From the NCBI RefSeq assembly GCF_016714285.1, contig NZ_JADJNN010000017.1, positions 1 through 64,000 of the forward strand: a stretch of 64,000 bases of DNA, given 5' to 3'. Below are positions 55,289-64,000 of the stretch, piece after piece. Position 1 is the first letter of the stretch. Every line of letters starts with the position of its first letter. This stretch comes from Nannocystis sp. (GTDB lineage Bacteria; Myxococcota_A; Polyangia; Nannocystales; Nannocystaceae). Made by a program: the position numbers and the translations under genes. Below the pieces are notes generated by a model, which did not search any database, was not told the DNA's origin, and saw only the letters and a list, made by a program, of their open reading frames with translations.

Positions 55289-56177
55289 TTCGCACTCTCC
55301 ATTTCCAAATGAGCACACCTGTTGCGACTCCGGCGAGGCCGACGGCGCCGATCATGATCTTTCCGAGGTGACTGGCGGCCTTGAGCGGATCGCCGGTACT
55401 GGCAGGGCTCGCTGCGGCGCCTTGCTGGATGCCACACTCTTCGCCCACGCAGCCCTGGAGCTCGGCCAGCTTGCTCTGGATCGCGTCCTCCGTCTTCGGG
55501 CCCCACTTACCATCCACGCCAACCCCCAGGGCTGCCTGTGCGGCTCGAAGGGCGGCCTCGGAGGCGGCGCCCCAGGCCGCGCCCACGTCGCCAGTGTAGT
55601 GCCCAAGCGTGGCGAGGGCCTCGTGGCGCTGGCGTGTCTGCACTAACGAAACCTTGGCACCGACCATGCGCTCGACGTAGCCGGTCGGATTTTGCAGGCC
55701 GTTGGGTGGCTCCTCTGACTTCCACCACACGGAGTTTGCGACTCGCCCCTCGGCGGCGTAGGTCTCGAGGTGGATCATCCCGTAGGAGCCGAGGACTCGG
55801 CCGAGCTTCTCACCCTTGCGCACCTCCCTCGCGGTCTGGATACCGAACTCCTTGTGCGAGCCGGCCTTGAACCCGCCGAGCACAACAAAGAGGCCGGTCT
55901 TGGTACGCAAGAACGCAGCCTTGGACCCCTCACTCCACCCGCGGTCGATGCCGACGACGAGCGCGTCCTCCGGGGCTACGATCGTGGCGCCGTCGGGAGC
56001 GCCGGTTAGGTCGATCCCAGCGTGCCAGCGTTCGCACTTCTCGAGCGTGCAGTTGAAGGGCCGTCCGCCGCCGATGCTCCACACGGCGAACTTCGGCGTC
56101 ACGCCAGGCAGCGGCCAGGCCGGCGCCGGGTCGCCGGTGGCCATCGGCAGCGTCTCCCAATCGGTCGAGCGTGCCAT
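55281..56177 (-). CDS. M23 (LytM) peptidase with peptidoglycan-binding domain and membrane anchor
   Basis: 298 residues. An M23-like domain (about 20-170) has the zinc motif HAGID in RWHAGIDLTGAPDG; the later HxH motif reads GMIHLETY, with Glu in place of the second His. A PG_binding_1 type segment follows (AAQAALGVGVDGKWGPKTEDAIQ), then a Cys pair and a C-terminal span (IMIGAVGLAGVATGVLIW) with a basic end. It probably opens the peptidoglycan locally for DNA or particle transfer; activity needs the substituted ligand to work. Confidence 0.8.
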   Translation of the reverse strand: MARSTDWETLPMATGDPAPAWPLPGVTPKFAVWSIGGGRPFNCTLEKCERWHAGIDLTGAPDGATIVAPEDALVVGIDRGWSEGSKAAFLRTKTGLFVVLGGFKAGSHKEFGIQTAREVRKGEKLGRVLGSYGMIHLETYAAEGRVANSVWWKSEEPPNGLQNPTGYVERMVGAKVSLVQTRQRHEALATLGHYTGDVGAAWGAASEAALRAAQAALGVGVDGKWGPKTEDAIQSKLAELQGCVGEECGIQQGAAASPASTGDPLKAASHLGKIMIGAVGLAGVATGVLIWKWRVRNV

Positions 56178-56213
56178 GTTACTCGTGCTCCCGGGTCTCG
56201 GTGGTTGGCTTGC

Positions 56214-59200
56214 TCATGCTTGCTTCTCCTTCAGGATGGCGGACGCCCACCGTGGATCGGCCCGGCCCTCGAACTCGGCATCCAGCAGCAGCTCGACGGC
56301 GCCGATGGCTGACTCGAACAGATCGGCGCCGGGCATGGGGTTTCGCTGGGCCTCGTCATAGACCTCGTGGCCGACGGCCTCTCGCGCCTGAGCCTCGATC
56401 TCCTCGCGCGTGAGCAGTTGTGGCAAGCCCGAGCGAGACCGGAAGATGTAGTGAATGGGCTTCACCTCCTTGCGCGTGGGCGTGGTGAAGCGCTCACGGA
56501 GCTCTTCCGGGGTCGGCTTGACGAGCGCCATCATCGCCAGCGGTGGTTTCCGATTCGACACAACGGCCCCCTGCACGCCACTTGCCAGCGCCACCGGGCC
56601 CATCGACGCCCGCATCACACTCACGTCCTCGGGCAACACTGGCAAGCCCGGCGGCGTGGCCAGGATCTCGAGCTGTCCCTCGGCGCAACTCCTGGCGATC
56701 TGCGCGGCCGCGGTGCTGATCCGCTCGAGCGCTGCCTGCATGCGCCGCACAGCATCGACGCTACGGCCGTCAATGAGTGCGCGCCGGGCGGTGTCATGGA
56801 ATGCCTTGGCCTGCGTGAACGCAGCGGCCGCACGCGCCTTAACGTCGCCCTGACAAAGCGGGGCGTCCAGCATGACCGCTGCCCAATAGAGCAGCATGCG
56901 CACCTCATGGAGGGTCCGCGGCGCGCGCTCAAGATCATCGTGGAAGGTCCCGAGCTTGCCGTAGAGGTCGACGAAGAATCGTTCGGTACGCTCGGCGCGA
57001 TGAACCACGTCGCCAGAGCTGAGGCGCTCGCTCGGGTCCTCCACCTCCACTTCGTCCGTGTCGGCGTCGGGGTCGCCGACGCGGACGCGGATGCGGCGGA
57101 GCACATTACGCTCCCCCTGCTGGACACGCTGTAGGACGAAGTCACCAGATCTGTCGTCGTCCTGGAAGATGGCCTCCGCGGGCAGGCGCAGCGCACCCGG
57201 GCGCCCTAAGACCTCGTCGCGTGTGAGCGTGTCAAACACGCCGGCCCAGAGGTCGCGCATGAGCTGCCGGACCGGCATCGGCTCGCCACCGCGGGCACGC
57301 GCAACCACCTCGCTCGCGCTGGTAAGGTCCTCGGCCTCGAGCCAGCGCTGTAGCTCCTCAACGGTGGGCCCGGTGGGTCTGGCCAGGTCGCGCAGCGCTT
57401 CGGCGATCGGGCCGTAGCCATCCTTGCGACCAAGATCGGCAGTGGCGGCTGGGCGCGCTCCCAGTTCTTTGCTGCGGCGCTCCATGAGGTCGATCAACTC
57501 CTGGAGCGGCGATCGGGGCTGGGCTGCGTCTTTGTCGTCGTCGTCGTCCTCGTCATCCTCCTCCAGGGCATCCCACAACGAACGCTCAAGACGATCGAGG
57601 ATCGCGTCTCGGTCGCGCTGAGGGAGTCGTTCATCAAGCCAGCGAACCTCGTCGATCTCACCGTTGACCACGTCGAGCGAGACCACAGCAGCGTCGATGT
57701 TCTTGCCCTCGGGGAACACAGCGAGCACGAAGCCATTGGCGCGTGTCCGGACCCTCTCGACCCGCCACAGGGGTTGTGCGTTGAAGGCATCCAGGATCAG
57801 GTTGATCGCGGAGGGATGTGGGGCGGGGCGGGCCTCGGCTTGCTTCGCGGCTCGCGGCGAGGGCTTGGTGGCGCCACTGAGCTTGTCGGCGGCCTTGCGT
57901 GCGCGAGCCACGACGGGCGCCCAAGCTTTGCCGTCACCGATCGCCTCCTCCGCGCGGCGGACATAATACGCGTACTTTTTGGATGGCAGGCCGAGCGCCT
58001 TGATCGCGGCGCGGGCATCCTCGTACTTGTTCTCAGGTGCAGGCTTCTCTGTCGACCGGATGGCATCGTAGTGATTGAAATTGGTGGCGAGGTTGCGAAC
58101 GGCAGCCTTTCGGGCTGCCTCATGGTCGAGGGTTTGGGTGGCCATTTCGTACGCGATGCCACGACGGAGCGCCTCATCCCAGGCGGCCTCCTCCTGATCC
58201 CGCGCTGCGCGAAGCGCTCGCCCCATATGGGCCTCCTCGGCGGCCTCGTTGGCGGCCTCCTGGGACGCGGATCTGGTGCTCGGCCCTACGGGTGCGGGCG
58301 GGGCGGGGCGCCTTGGCTCCACAGGCACGCCGAACCATCTTGCGAATGACGCCTCGTCCAGCGCGATCAGCTCAACGAGTTGAATGACTGTCCAGTCGAA
58401 TCTCCGGACGACACTGCCATTCTCGTCGATCAACTCACCTCGAAGGTCCATTTCGCGGTCGTGTCGAGGAGCCACGTTCAAAACCAGCCGAGACCCATCG
58501 CTAGACGTGAAGCGGACCAAGACCTCATCACCGATCGCCTCGCTGTCCGGCGAGTGGAAGTTGTAGCGACCGATCCGAACCGAGCCGGTGAGCAACTTGC
58601 GCAGTCTAAGGGCGACAGCCTTGACCGCCGCGGCCCCCGCACGCGGACGCGGGGGGGGGAAGTCGCCGACGGCCACGCGCCCGAGCGACTCCATCTTCTG
58701 CCCCGTGACGATACGGTGGAGCTCCGCGAACAGCGACTCGAAGTCTTCCCACGCCACGCTTGGGATGACCCGGAAAAATGGCTCCTGGCCGAGCTTGCCA
58801 CGAATGGTCACTTCGTAGACGAGCGGATGCCGCGCCGTGCTGAATACCAGGTTAAGATGGGAACTTGGGCCGGTGTACTCGAGTACGAGATCGTCCCCGT
58901 ATTTTAGTTGTTTTCTTAGTTTATACTTCTTATTTCCGAACCAGAGGGGATTCTCCGTGAGGGCAGCCCAGCGCATCCACGTGTGCTCAGGCCAGTCCCT
59001 TCTCTCGTCTAAATCCGCGTCCACAAGACTGGGCGGCGATGCCTTGCCGAGCGACATGGGCTGCCCCGGTCGGCGCGCGACCATCTGGGCGGCGAGCGTG
59101 CGTGTCACGGGGGTCGCTGGAGCCCGCCACGACGCCATCGCTGGGGTGAACCCCGCCTCGAATAAAGTCAGTTCGTCCGCCCTCGCGGGGATGAAGGCCC

Positions 59201-59513
59201 AAATGACCACGACCTCATCGCCGTGCTCATAGACCACGCTTTGCTTGCGCAGGCTCGCGTCGAGGACATGCTGCGCCCAGCGTCTTGTGGCTGGCTTGGT
59301 GTTGGCCTCCCAGCGCCAGGATGCGTCAACTAGCGGGTCTTGGCCCTCCAGCAAGAGGCCCAACTCGACCTCCTGGACGCGGGGGTTGGCTGACATCGTG
59401 ACGCCCTCGGTGAGCTTCGTCGTCAGCGCGCCGGGGTAGACGTAACTAACTTCGACGCCCTCGGAGGTTAGGGCCTCTTGGATGCCATGAATCGCTATCG
59501 TGTTGACGACCAT
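56214..59513 (-). CDS. large protein of unknown function
   Basis: 1099 residues from ATG 59513, with GAGGAGGAAGG before it, just after the helicase stop. No signal or membrane span. The first 450 residues are beta-rich (HTWMRWAALTENPLWFG, DLVLEYTGPSSHLNLVF, SVRIGRYNFHSPDSEAIGDEVLVRF), the centre is helical with an acidic run (EEDDEDDDDDKD), and the end is helical. I recognise no domain. Adjacency to the methylase-helicase suggests that it works with it, or is a virion or conjugation component. Confidence 0.7.
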   Translation of the reverse strand: MVVNTIAIHGIQEALTSEGVEVSYVYPGALTTKLTEGVTMSANPRVQEVELGLLLEGQDPLVDASWRWEANTKPATRRWAQHVLDASLRKQSVVYEHGDEVVVIWAFIPARADELTLFEAGFTPAMASWRAPATPVTRTLAAQMVARRPGQPMSLGKASPPSLVDADLDERRDWPEHTWMRWAALTENPLWFGNKKYKLRKQLKYGDDLVLEYTGPSSHLNLVFSTARHPLVYEVTIRGKLGQEPFFRVIPSVAWEDFESLFAELHRIVTGQKMESLGRVAVGDFPPPRPRAGAAAVKAVALRLRKLLTGSVRIGRYNFHSPDSEAIGDEVLVRFTSSDGSRLVLNVAPRHDREMDLRGELIDENGSVVRRFDWTVIQLVELIALDEASFARWFGVPVEPRRPAPPAPVGPSTRSASQEAANEAAEEAHMGRALRAARDQEEAAWDEALRRGIAYEMATQTLDHEAARKAAVRNLATNFNHYDAIRSTEKPAPENKYEDARAAIKALGLPSKKYAYYVRRAEEAIGDGKAWAPVVARARKAADKLSGATKPSPRAAKQAEARPAPHPSAINLILDAFNAQPLWRVERVRTRANGFVLAVFPEGKNIDAAVVSLDVVNGEIDEVRWLDERLPQRDRDAILDRLERSLWDALEEDDEDDDDDKDAAQPRSPLQELIDLMERRSKELGARPAATADLGRKDGYGPIAEALRDLARPTGPTVEELQRWLEAEDLTSASEVVARARGGEPMPVRQLMRDLWAGVFDTLTRDEVLGRPGALRLPAEAIFQDDDRSGDFVLQRVQQGERNVLRRIRVRVGDPDADTDEVEVEDPSERLSSGDVVHRAERTERFFVDLYGKLGTFHDDLERAPRTLHEVRMLLYWAAVMLDAPLCQGDVKARAAAAFTQAKAFHDTARRALIDGRSVDAVRRMQAALERISTAAAQIARSCAEGQLEILATPPGLPVLPEDVSVMRASMGPVALASGVQGAVVSNRKPPLAMMALVKPTPEELRERFTTPTRKEVKPIHYIFRSRSGLPQLLTREEIEAQAREAVGHEVYDEAQRNPMPGADLFESAIGAVELLLDAEFEGRADPRWASAILKEKQA

Positions 59514-59516
59514 ACG

Positions 59517-62500
59517 TTACCCTTCCTCCTCCATCATTCCAGGCGGGAAGTGCGAGCGGCGTGCCCTTTTCGATGAGGCTGGATCGGACTCTGGCGCGGC
59601 GTCGGACGACGGCTCCATGGTGACAGGGGGTTTCGTGGACGGGGGCACGCCGTCCGGGGGCTCGTCCTTACCGACCGTTAGCAAGTTCTGCGGCACCCGG
59701 CGGTCCCACCATTCGATGCCGATCTCCTTGAGCGCAGTGAACTTCTCGCCGCTCGCCGGGGCCAGCTCAAGGAAGCGCTGCCATCCCGCGATGGTGGGCA
59801 GGAGGATCTTGCCGTCGCTAATCTCCTCGCCGGACACGAGCGCGAGACCCTTTGGCCCCTCGACGGGGACCACGTCGCGGTCACCCTTGACGAGGCCGTC
59901 GCGCAACGCAGGCTCGTAGCGCGGCCACCACTTCTCGAGCCATGCATCGCTGGCTCCGCGCCAGCGCAGCGCGGCGTAGCGGCCGAAGCGGAAGACCTCG
60001 GGGATCTTCTTGTCGAGGGCTGCGGCGGTCGCGGTGTCGTCGTCGTCGGGCCAGGCGGGACCGCCGGGGCGCGCGAGGTGGGTGGGGAGCAGCGGCGCGT
60101 CGTTGACGAGGCCGGTGTAGTTCACGAGTTGCCACGAGGGCGAGCCCGCCGCGCGCAGCCCGATGCGCACGCCCTCGTCGGTGTCCACGATCCGCCCGAA
60201 CTCGAGGTGGTCGAGCTGCTCCGCGCCGGCACGGGGGCGGGCGATACGCAGGCCCTCGTAGACCGGCGCGCCCGTGTCGGGGATGAGCACCTCGCGGTCG
60301 CGGGCCGCGTACATCCACGGCGCCCACGGCCACGCGTCCGCGTCGACGCGCTCGAGGTCCGCAAGGCGCAGCTCGCCCTCCTCCCGCAGGCGAGCGGCTG
60401 CCTCCGCGTCGTCGCTCACGCGGGCGGCACGGAGGCGGGCGGCCGCCTGACGATAGAGGCGCGTGGCCTCGAGGGCGATCCGCTTGCGGGCCTCCTCGGC
60501 CTGGCGGCGCCGCTTGTCCTCGAGCATCGCGCGCGTCTTGTCCTTGTCGCGCGAGATCATCAGCAAGATGTCCTCGGGCGAGAGCTGCTGCTGCGCCGCG
60601 GGGTTGTTGGTGTCGCGGACCTGCGACTTGATGAGCTCGCCGAGCCAGCCGGCCTTGCCATCGATCAGGCTGAAGCGGTAGCCGTCGGTCGAGCCATCGG
60701 CGAAGTAGTAGTAAATCTGGACGATGCCGAGCGTGTTGCCCTGGCGGACGGCCCGGCCGTTTCGTTGCTCGAGGTCCGCGGGCGTCCACGGCAGATCGAG
60801 GTGGTGGACCGAGCAGGTGCGGACCTGGAGATCGAGGCCCTCATTGGCGACCGAGTTTGCGATGATGACGTCGTATTTTGGCGTAATCGCGGTGGTGCTT
60901 GGCCCTCCACACGTCCCAGGTGGAGGCGGGTCGGATGAGAGGCCGTTGAACTGCCGGGCGATGCGGACTCGGTCCGCGGACTTGGTCACTTTTCCGTTCA
61001 GGATGGCAATGCGCTCTCGCGGGATGCCGTGCTCGACCAGCACCTCGGTGAGCCATAGGTGCACCGCGGTGGGCTCGCAGAAGATGATGTGGCCGCAGTT
61101 CGGGCTCGCGGCCACACGCCGGGCGCACTCGACTAACTTCGGGCTCGAGTACTGCGGACGCGGGAGCGTGACCTTGTGGACCACGACCTCCCCCTGCTTG
61201 TTGTAGCTGGGGCGCTCGACCACCCCGCCCGTGAGCGCGGTGTCGTAGTTGTAGCCGTCCTCGAGCGCGCCATGGAGGGCGATGAGGGAGAGGCGCGCGA
61301 GCAGGCCGAGGATCACGTTGCCGGGGCTGCTGTCGGGGTTCGGGTTGCTGAGGATCTCCTCGATGCGGGCGACGTAATGGCGGTACTTCGCCTCCTGGAC
61401 CTCGTCCATGGCGATCGTGATGGTCTCCACGACGGGGCGCGGCAGCTTGAGGCCGACCTCCTCCGCGGTGCGGAACTCGCCGTAGCGAAAGATCAGGGTG
61501 CGAAGGTCCTCGAGGTTCTTGAAGCCGGTGACGGCGCTGCGCCGCGTGATGTCAAAGGCCGAGTCCAGCACCTCGCGGATCTCGATCTTGAGGAAGCGGT
61601 CGATGAACTGCTCGGGGTCGAGGATGCCCGCGCGCGTGAAGGCGGTCGGGTCGATGAACTGGATCAGATTGTAGAACTCGAGCGGGCTGTTCTTGGCGGG
61701 CGTCGCGGTGAGCAGCACGATGCCAGCGCCACCGGTGCGGCGGCGGATCGCGGCGGCCCGAAAGTCGAGCTGCCAGGCGCGGTCGGAGCCGTCGCCGCCG
61801 CCACCCATGAATTTCGGGACGCCGTCCTCGCGGGCCTGCGGCATGTGCAGATTCTTGAAACCTGCGGCCTCGTCGACGACGAGCATATCGATGCCGATGT
61901 CGTCCCAGGCGATGCCGGGGTCGTAGGTCCAGTCGTTCGGGAGCGCGAGGATCTCCTCGATCCACGCCTTGACGCCGTGCTCGAGCAGCGCCCGGTCGCG
62001 CTCGCTGAGGTTGTCCTTGTCCTTCTCGTTCTTGACCTTCTCCTGCAGCGCCCGCCGGCGCAGGGCGATCGAACGCTGGACCGCCTCGACCTCCTCGACG
62101 TAGCGGACGACGGCAGCCTCGTTCATCTTCGTGCGGGCCAGCGCTTCGTAGCTCAGCACCACGACGTCGGCCTGACCGCTCTGCACAAGCTGCCACTTCT
62201 GGGCCCGCTCCTGCGGCGTGTCAGTCTCCGAGGTCATCAGGCCCTTGCGATCGCCGCGGCTGATCCGCTTGCGCTTGGAGCCGATCACCAGCACGCGATA
62301 GTCGGGGAGCGTGCACAGGATGTCGTCGTGCCACTTCCAAACCAGCGAGCTCGGCACGAGGATCACCGGCCGGCGAACCACGCCCTCCTGGCGCGCGCGG
62401 GCGATGATCATGAGCGCGGTGTAGGTCTTGCCGACGCCGACGTCGAAGGCGATGAGCCCCCCGAGCAGATCGAGGACGCGCCGGGCCCCAGCGATCTGGT

Positions 62501-63506
62501 GGGCGCGCGGCGTGGGCGCCCCGGCGCCCCAGCGGGCGATGTACAGCGGCTCGGCGCTGTAGGTCGGGACGATGCGACCGCGGGCGGCCCGGTTGTAGGC
62601 GTGGGTGAGGGCCGCACGTCGCTCGGGGTCGGCGGCGACGTATTGTACAAATGACTCAGACCACTTCTTGGCCAGGGCTACACGTCGATCACCGATGCTC
62701 TGCTTCGCTGCTGCGCGCTCCTCCTTGGTCATCGACGGGGCGTCCCGGTCGCGCTTCTCCTGGGGCGGCCGGAACATTTCTGGGTCGTGGTTGTAGTAAC
62801 CGAGGAAGGTCAGCACGTCGGGCGACACGGGTGGCGCGTCGGCCTCGATATAGTCGTAGCCGCGCATCTGGACGAAGCCGTCGACACGCTCGAGCTCGAT
62901 CCGGCCGTAGTTTGCGTTCAGCGTGCTCGAGAGCCAGCCGCTGACGAGGGCGAGGTCGATGTAGCCGTGGCGCGGGTCGATGTCGGTGATGTCCTCGAAC
63001 ACCGCCGGCTTGATCGCGTCGAGCAGGCGCCGGACCTGGACGCGCGCTTGCTCGTCGCCACGGGCCGCCCGCGCCTTTGCGCGGTCGTGTCGCGCCCACA
63101 GCTCGTGGCCCGTGAGGTACGCGTCGCGGGGATAGAGCTCATCCCACGTGTCGCCGTCGAGGTTCCACTCGGCCTTGATCAGGGCCGCGAGCGCATCCTC
63201 CCGCGAGCGGGTGCCGCCCTGCTTGCTGTGGAACGCGAGGAGCTTCTTGACCGACAGCTCGCGGTGCATGCGAAACAGCATCTCGGCCTGGGCCACGACG
63301 TCATCGGCGGGGCCGGTGAACTTGGGCTCGATGCGCGGCGGCTCGCCGAGCGCCGCGATCAGGTGCCACTCCGGTCGAACGCGTTGAGGATCTGCTGGGC
63401 GGCCTGGAGGCCGCGCTTGCCGGCCAGCTCGCGCAGCTCGGCGGACCTCGCGGGGTTCCCGAAGCTGGCCGCGAAGTCTCGCAACGCGGCGTTGAGCTCG
63501 GGCCAC
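59517..63506 (-). CDS. SNF2/superfamily 2 helicase of mobile-element type
   Basis: The coding part starts near 63370 (HLIAALGEPPRIEPKF); the first 45 residues of the open frame are not credible. Helicase motifs: motif I LIAFDVGVGKTYTALM, Ia VILVPSSLVWKW, II DMLVVDEAAGFKNL, III LLTATPAKNSP, V NEGLDLQ and VI LEQRNGRAVRQGNTLG. This type is usually fused to an N6-adenine methylase in phage and plasmid DarB-like proteins. Here the methylase end is in another frame just upstream (63359-64000), and one missing base would join the two. It probably protects or remodels incoming DNA. Confidence 0.85.
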   Translation of the reverse strand: MARAQRRVARLRGQLREPREVRRAARAGRQARPPGRPADPQRVRPEWHLIAALGEPPRIEPKFTGPADDVVAQAEMLFRMHRELSVKKLLAFHSKQGGTRSREDALAALIKAEWNLDGDTWDELYPRDAYLTGHELWARHDRAKARAARGDEQARVQVRRLLDAIKPAVFEDITDIDPRHGYIDLALVSGWLSSTLNANYGRIELERVDGFVQMRGYDYIEADAPPVSPDVLTFLGYYNHDPEMFRPPQEKRDRDAPSMTKEERAAAKQSIGDRRVALAKKWSESFVQYVAADPERRAALTHAYNRAARGRIVPTYSAEPLYIARWGAGAPTPRAHQIAGARRVLDLLGGLIAFDVGVGKTYTALMIIARARQEGVVRRPVILVPSSLVWKWHDDILCTLPDYRVLVIGSKRKRISRGDRKGLMTSETDTPQERAQKWQLVQSGQADVVVLSYEALARTKMNEAAVVRYVEEVEAVQRSIALRRRALQEKVKNEKDKDNLSERDRALLEHGVKAWIEEILALPNDWTYDPGIAWDDIGIDMLVVDEAAGFKNLHMPQAREDGVPKFMGGGGDGSDRAWQLDFRAAAIRRRTGGAGIVLLTATPAKNSPLEFYNLIQFIDPTAFTRAGILDPEQFIDRFLKIEIREVLDSAFDITRRSAVTGFKNLEDLRTLIFRYGEFRTAEEVGLKLPRPVVETITIAMDEVQEAKYRHYVARIEEILSNPNPDSSPGNVILGLLARLSLIALHGALEDGYNYDTALTGGVVERPSYNKQGEVVVHKVTLPRPQYSSPKLVECARRVAASPNCGHIIFCEPTAVHLWLTEVLVEHGIPRERIAILNGKVTKSADRVRIARQFNGLSSDPPPPGTCGGPSTTAITPKYDVIIANSVANEGLDLQVRTCSVHHLDLPWTPADLEQRNGRAVRQGNTLGIVQIYYYFADGSTDGYRFSLIDGKAGWLGELIKSQVRDTNNPAAQQQLSPEDILLMISRDKDKTRAMLEDKRRRQAEEARKRIALEATRLYRQAAARLRAARVSDDAEAAARLREEGELRLADLERVDADAWPWAPWMYAARDREVLIPDTGAPVYEGLRIARPRAGAEQLDHLEFGRIVDTDEGVRIGLRAAGSPSWQLVNYTGLVNDAPLLPTHLARPGGPAWPDDDDTATAAALDKKIPEVFRFGRYAALRWRGASDAWLEKWWPRYEPALRDGLVKGDRDVVPVEGPKGLALVSGEEISDGKILLPTIAGWQRFLELAPASGEKFTALKEIGIEWWDRRVPQNLLTVGKDEPPDGVPPSTKPPVTMEPSSDAAPESDPASSKRARRSHFPPGMMEEEG

Positions 63507-64000
63507 AGCGCGTTCACCCGATCGGCCTCGTCGGCGCCGAGGGCTGCGAGGTAGCGATCCACACGGGCGCCGAGCTCGAGCGCGTGTCGCAGGTCACCGA
63601 TGACATCGACGGGGATGCCGTCGTCGCCGCGGACGACGGTCTGGAAGTTGCCCGCCTCTCGCGCAGCGATCACGTTGAGCACGCAGCTCGTGCAGACCGG
63701 TCGCGGAGCCAGAGGCGGGAGCCGGGTGGGCAGCTCGCCCGTCACCTTGTAGCGCCAGCTCGGGGTCTTGCCGACCTCGTCCTCGCCGCTGAAGGATCCA
63801 TCCTCCACGCCGAGCAGGTGGTCCTTGTTCTGCACGAAGTAGTCGCCGTCGTGGATGTAGCGGTCGGCCTCGTCGACCTCGGTCAGCTCGCCGCCGCGGC
63901 TGCGCCAGAAGACCATGTCCATGACGACGGAGGCGCCGGGCACGTTCTCGTGGCCCTTGCGGTCGTGGCTCGGCAGGCGGAAGGCGCCGAGGAGGTGGTT
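63359..64000 (-). CDS. DNA adenine methylase C-terminal part, 5'-partial
   Basis: The frame enters from the right edge: LLGAFRLPSHDRKG, then VPGASVVMDMVFWRSRG, the end pattern of N6-adenine methylase domains in large methylase-helicase proteins (AxRLP ... TxVVTDILFxxR). A linker with a CTSC pair and a helical part follow. It stops at 63359 after AFDRSGT, where one added base would continue in frame into LIAALGEPPR of the helicase. So it is probably the front half of one split gene. Confidence 0.7.
   Translation of the reverse strand, partial: NHLLGAFRLPSHDRKGHENVPGASVVMDMVFWRSRGGELTEVDEADRYIHDGDYFVQNKDHLLGVEDGSFSGEDEVGKTPSWRYKVTGELPTRLPPLAPRPVCTSCVLNVIAAREAGNFQTVVRGDDGIPVDVIGDLRHALELGARVDRYLAALGADEADRVNALWPELNAALRDFAASFGNPARSAELRELAGKRGLQAAQQILNAFDRSGT

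Larger units (their letters stand above)
46791..64000 (-). mobile_element. putative integrated element, integrase end to window edge
   Basis: Seventeen minus-strand genes run with gaps under 100 bp from a DNA methylase/helicase at the edge to the truncated integrase. No host metabolic genes occur. Contents (methylase-helicase, M23 peptidase, ParA-like ATPase, many small membrane proteins) fit an integrative plasmid or virus. The left boundary is about 46.8 kb, inside the kinase gene; the right boundary is outside the window. No attachment repeats could be identified. Confidence 0.55.

Overview
The window is GC-rich DNA of myxobacterial type (Myxococcota). The signs are Ser/Thr kinases fused to TPRs, a kinase-globin fusion, a cluster of lipoproteins with DUF4215-like Cys repeats, and the overall codon bias. 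A Nannocystis/Plesiocystis-like source is my inference. No rRNA, tRNA or CRISPR array was seen.

Layout. 1-6161: three co-directional genes of a McrBC-like putative defence locus. They are a winged-helix protein with an Rx4H (HEPN-like) C-terminus, a coiled-coil protein ending in a McrB-type AAA+ domain, and a partner with a DUF2357-like region and zinc ribbons. The first two are broken by five +1 shifts, each repaired by removing one base from a short homopolymer run. 6659-8503: an AT-richer two-gene insertion with a probably leaderless promoter; its second protein is ImmA/IrrE-like without a HEXXH motif. 9086-21265: a full potassium module (small ORF, kdpF, kdpA, kdpB, kdpC, kdpD, kdpE), a divergent outer-membrane porin, and a second KdpD whose phosphoacceptor His is Asp. 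A shared TTGACGNNNYCTTGA box, probably the KdpE operator, lies in both control regions. 21246-31221: a dehydrogenase remnant, a Ser/Thr kinase-TPR protein, mnmE and mnmA, a secreted protein, a haem lipoprotein, and a kinase-globin-alpha/beta hydrolase-cyclase-like fusion.

31532-43518: an accessory block of lipoproteins. Five plus-strand genes share a promoter-proximal element (two GTAAT half-sites 10 bp apart, then CTACC about 25 bp downstream), and four of them share a LLCPL signal peptide. Products include tandem TIM-barrel-like domains, a YfbK-like VWA protein, a DUF4215 repeat protein, a LamG plus barrel protein and a spherulin-4 (GH135-like) protein. Two duplicated minus-strand Thr-rich lipoproteins are divergent from them, and a VWA gene remnant remains.

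43524-46790: a Ser/Thr kinase-TPR gene with a degraded N-lobe, abutting a truncated tyrosine integrase. 46791-64000: a tightly packed minus-strand cassette that looks like an integrated mobile element. It runs from a split DNA methylase/SNF2 helicase and a 1099-residue unknown, through an M23 peptidase, an SDH/ClpP-fold protease and many small single-span membrane proteins, to a deviant ParA-like ATPase and the integrase. About eight of these proteins carry one Gly/Ala/Val-rich membrane segment, several with a short basic tail. This cassette is the best candidate for an undescribed system; the lipoprotein regulon and the kinase-globin fusion are the next most interesting.
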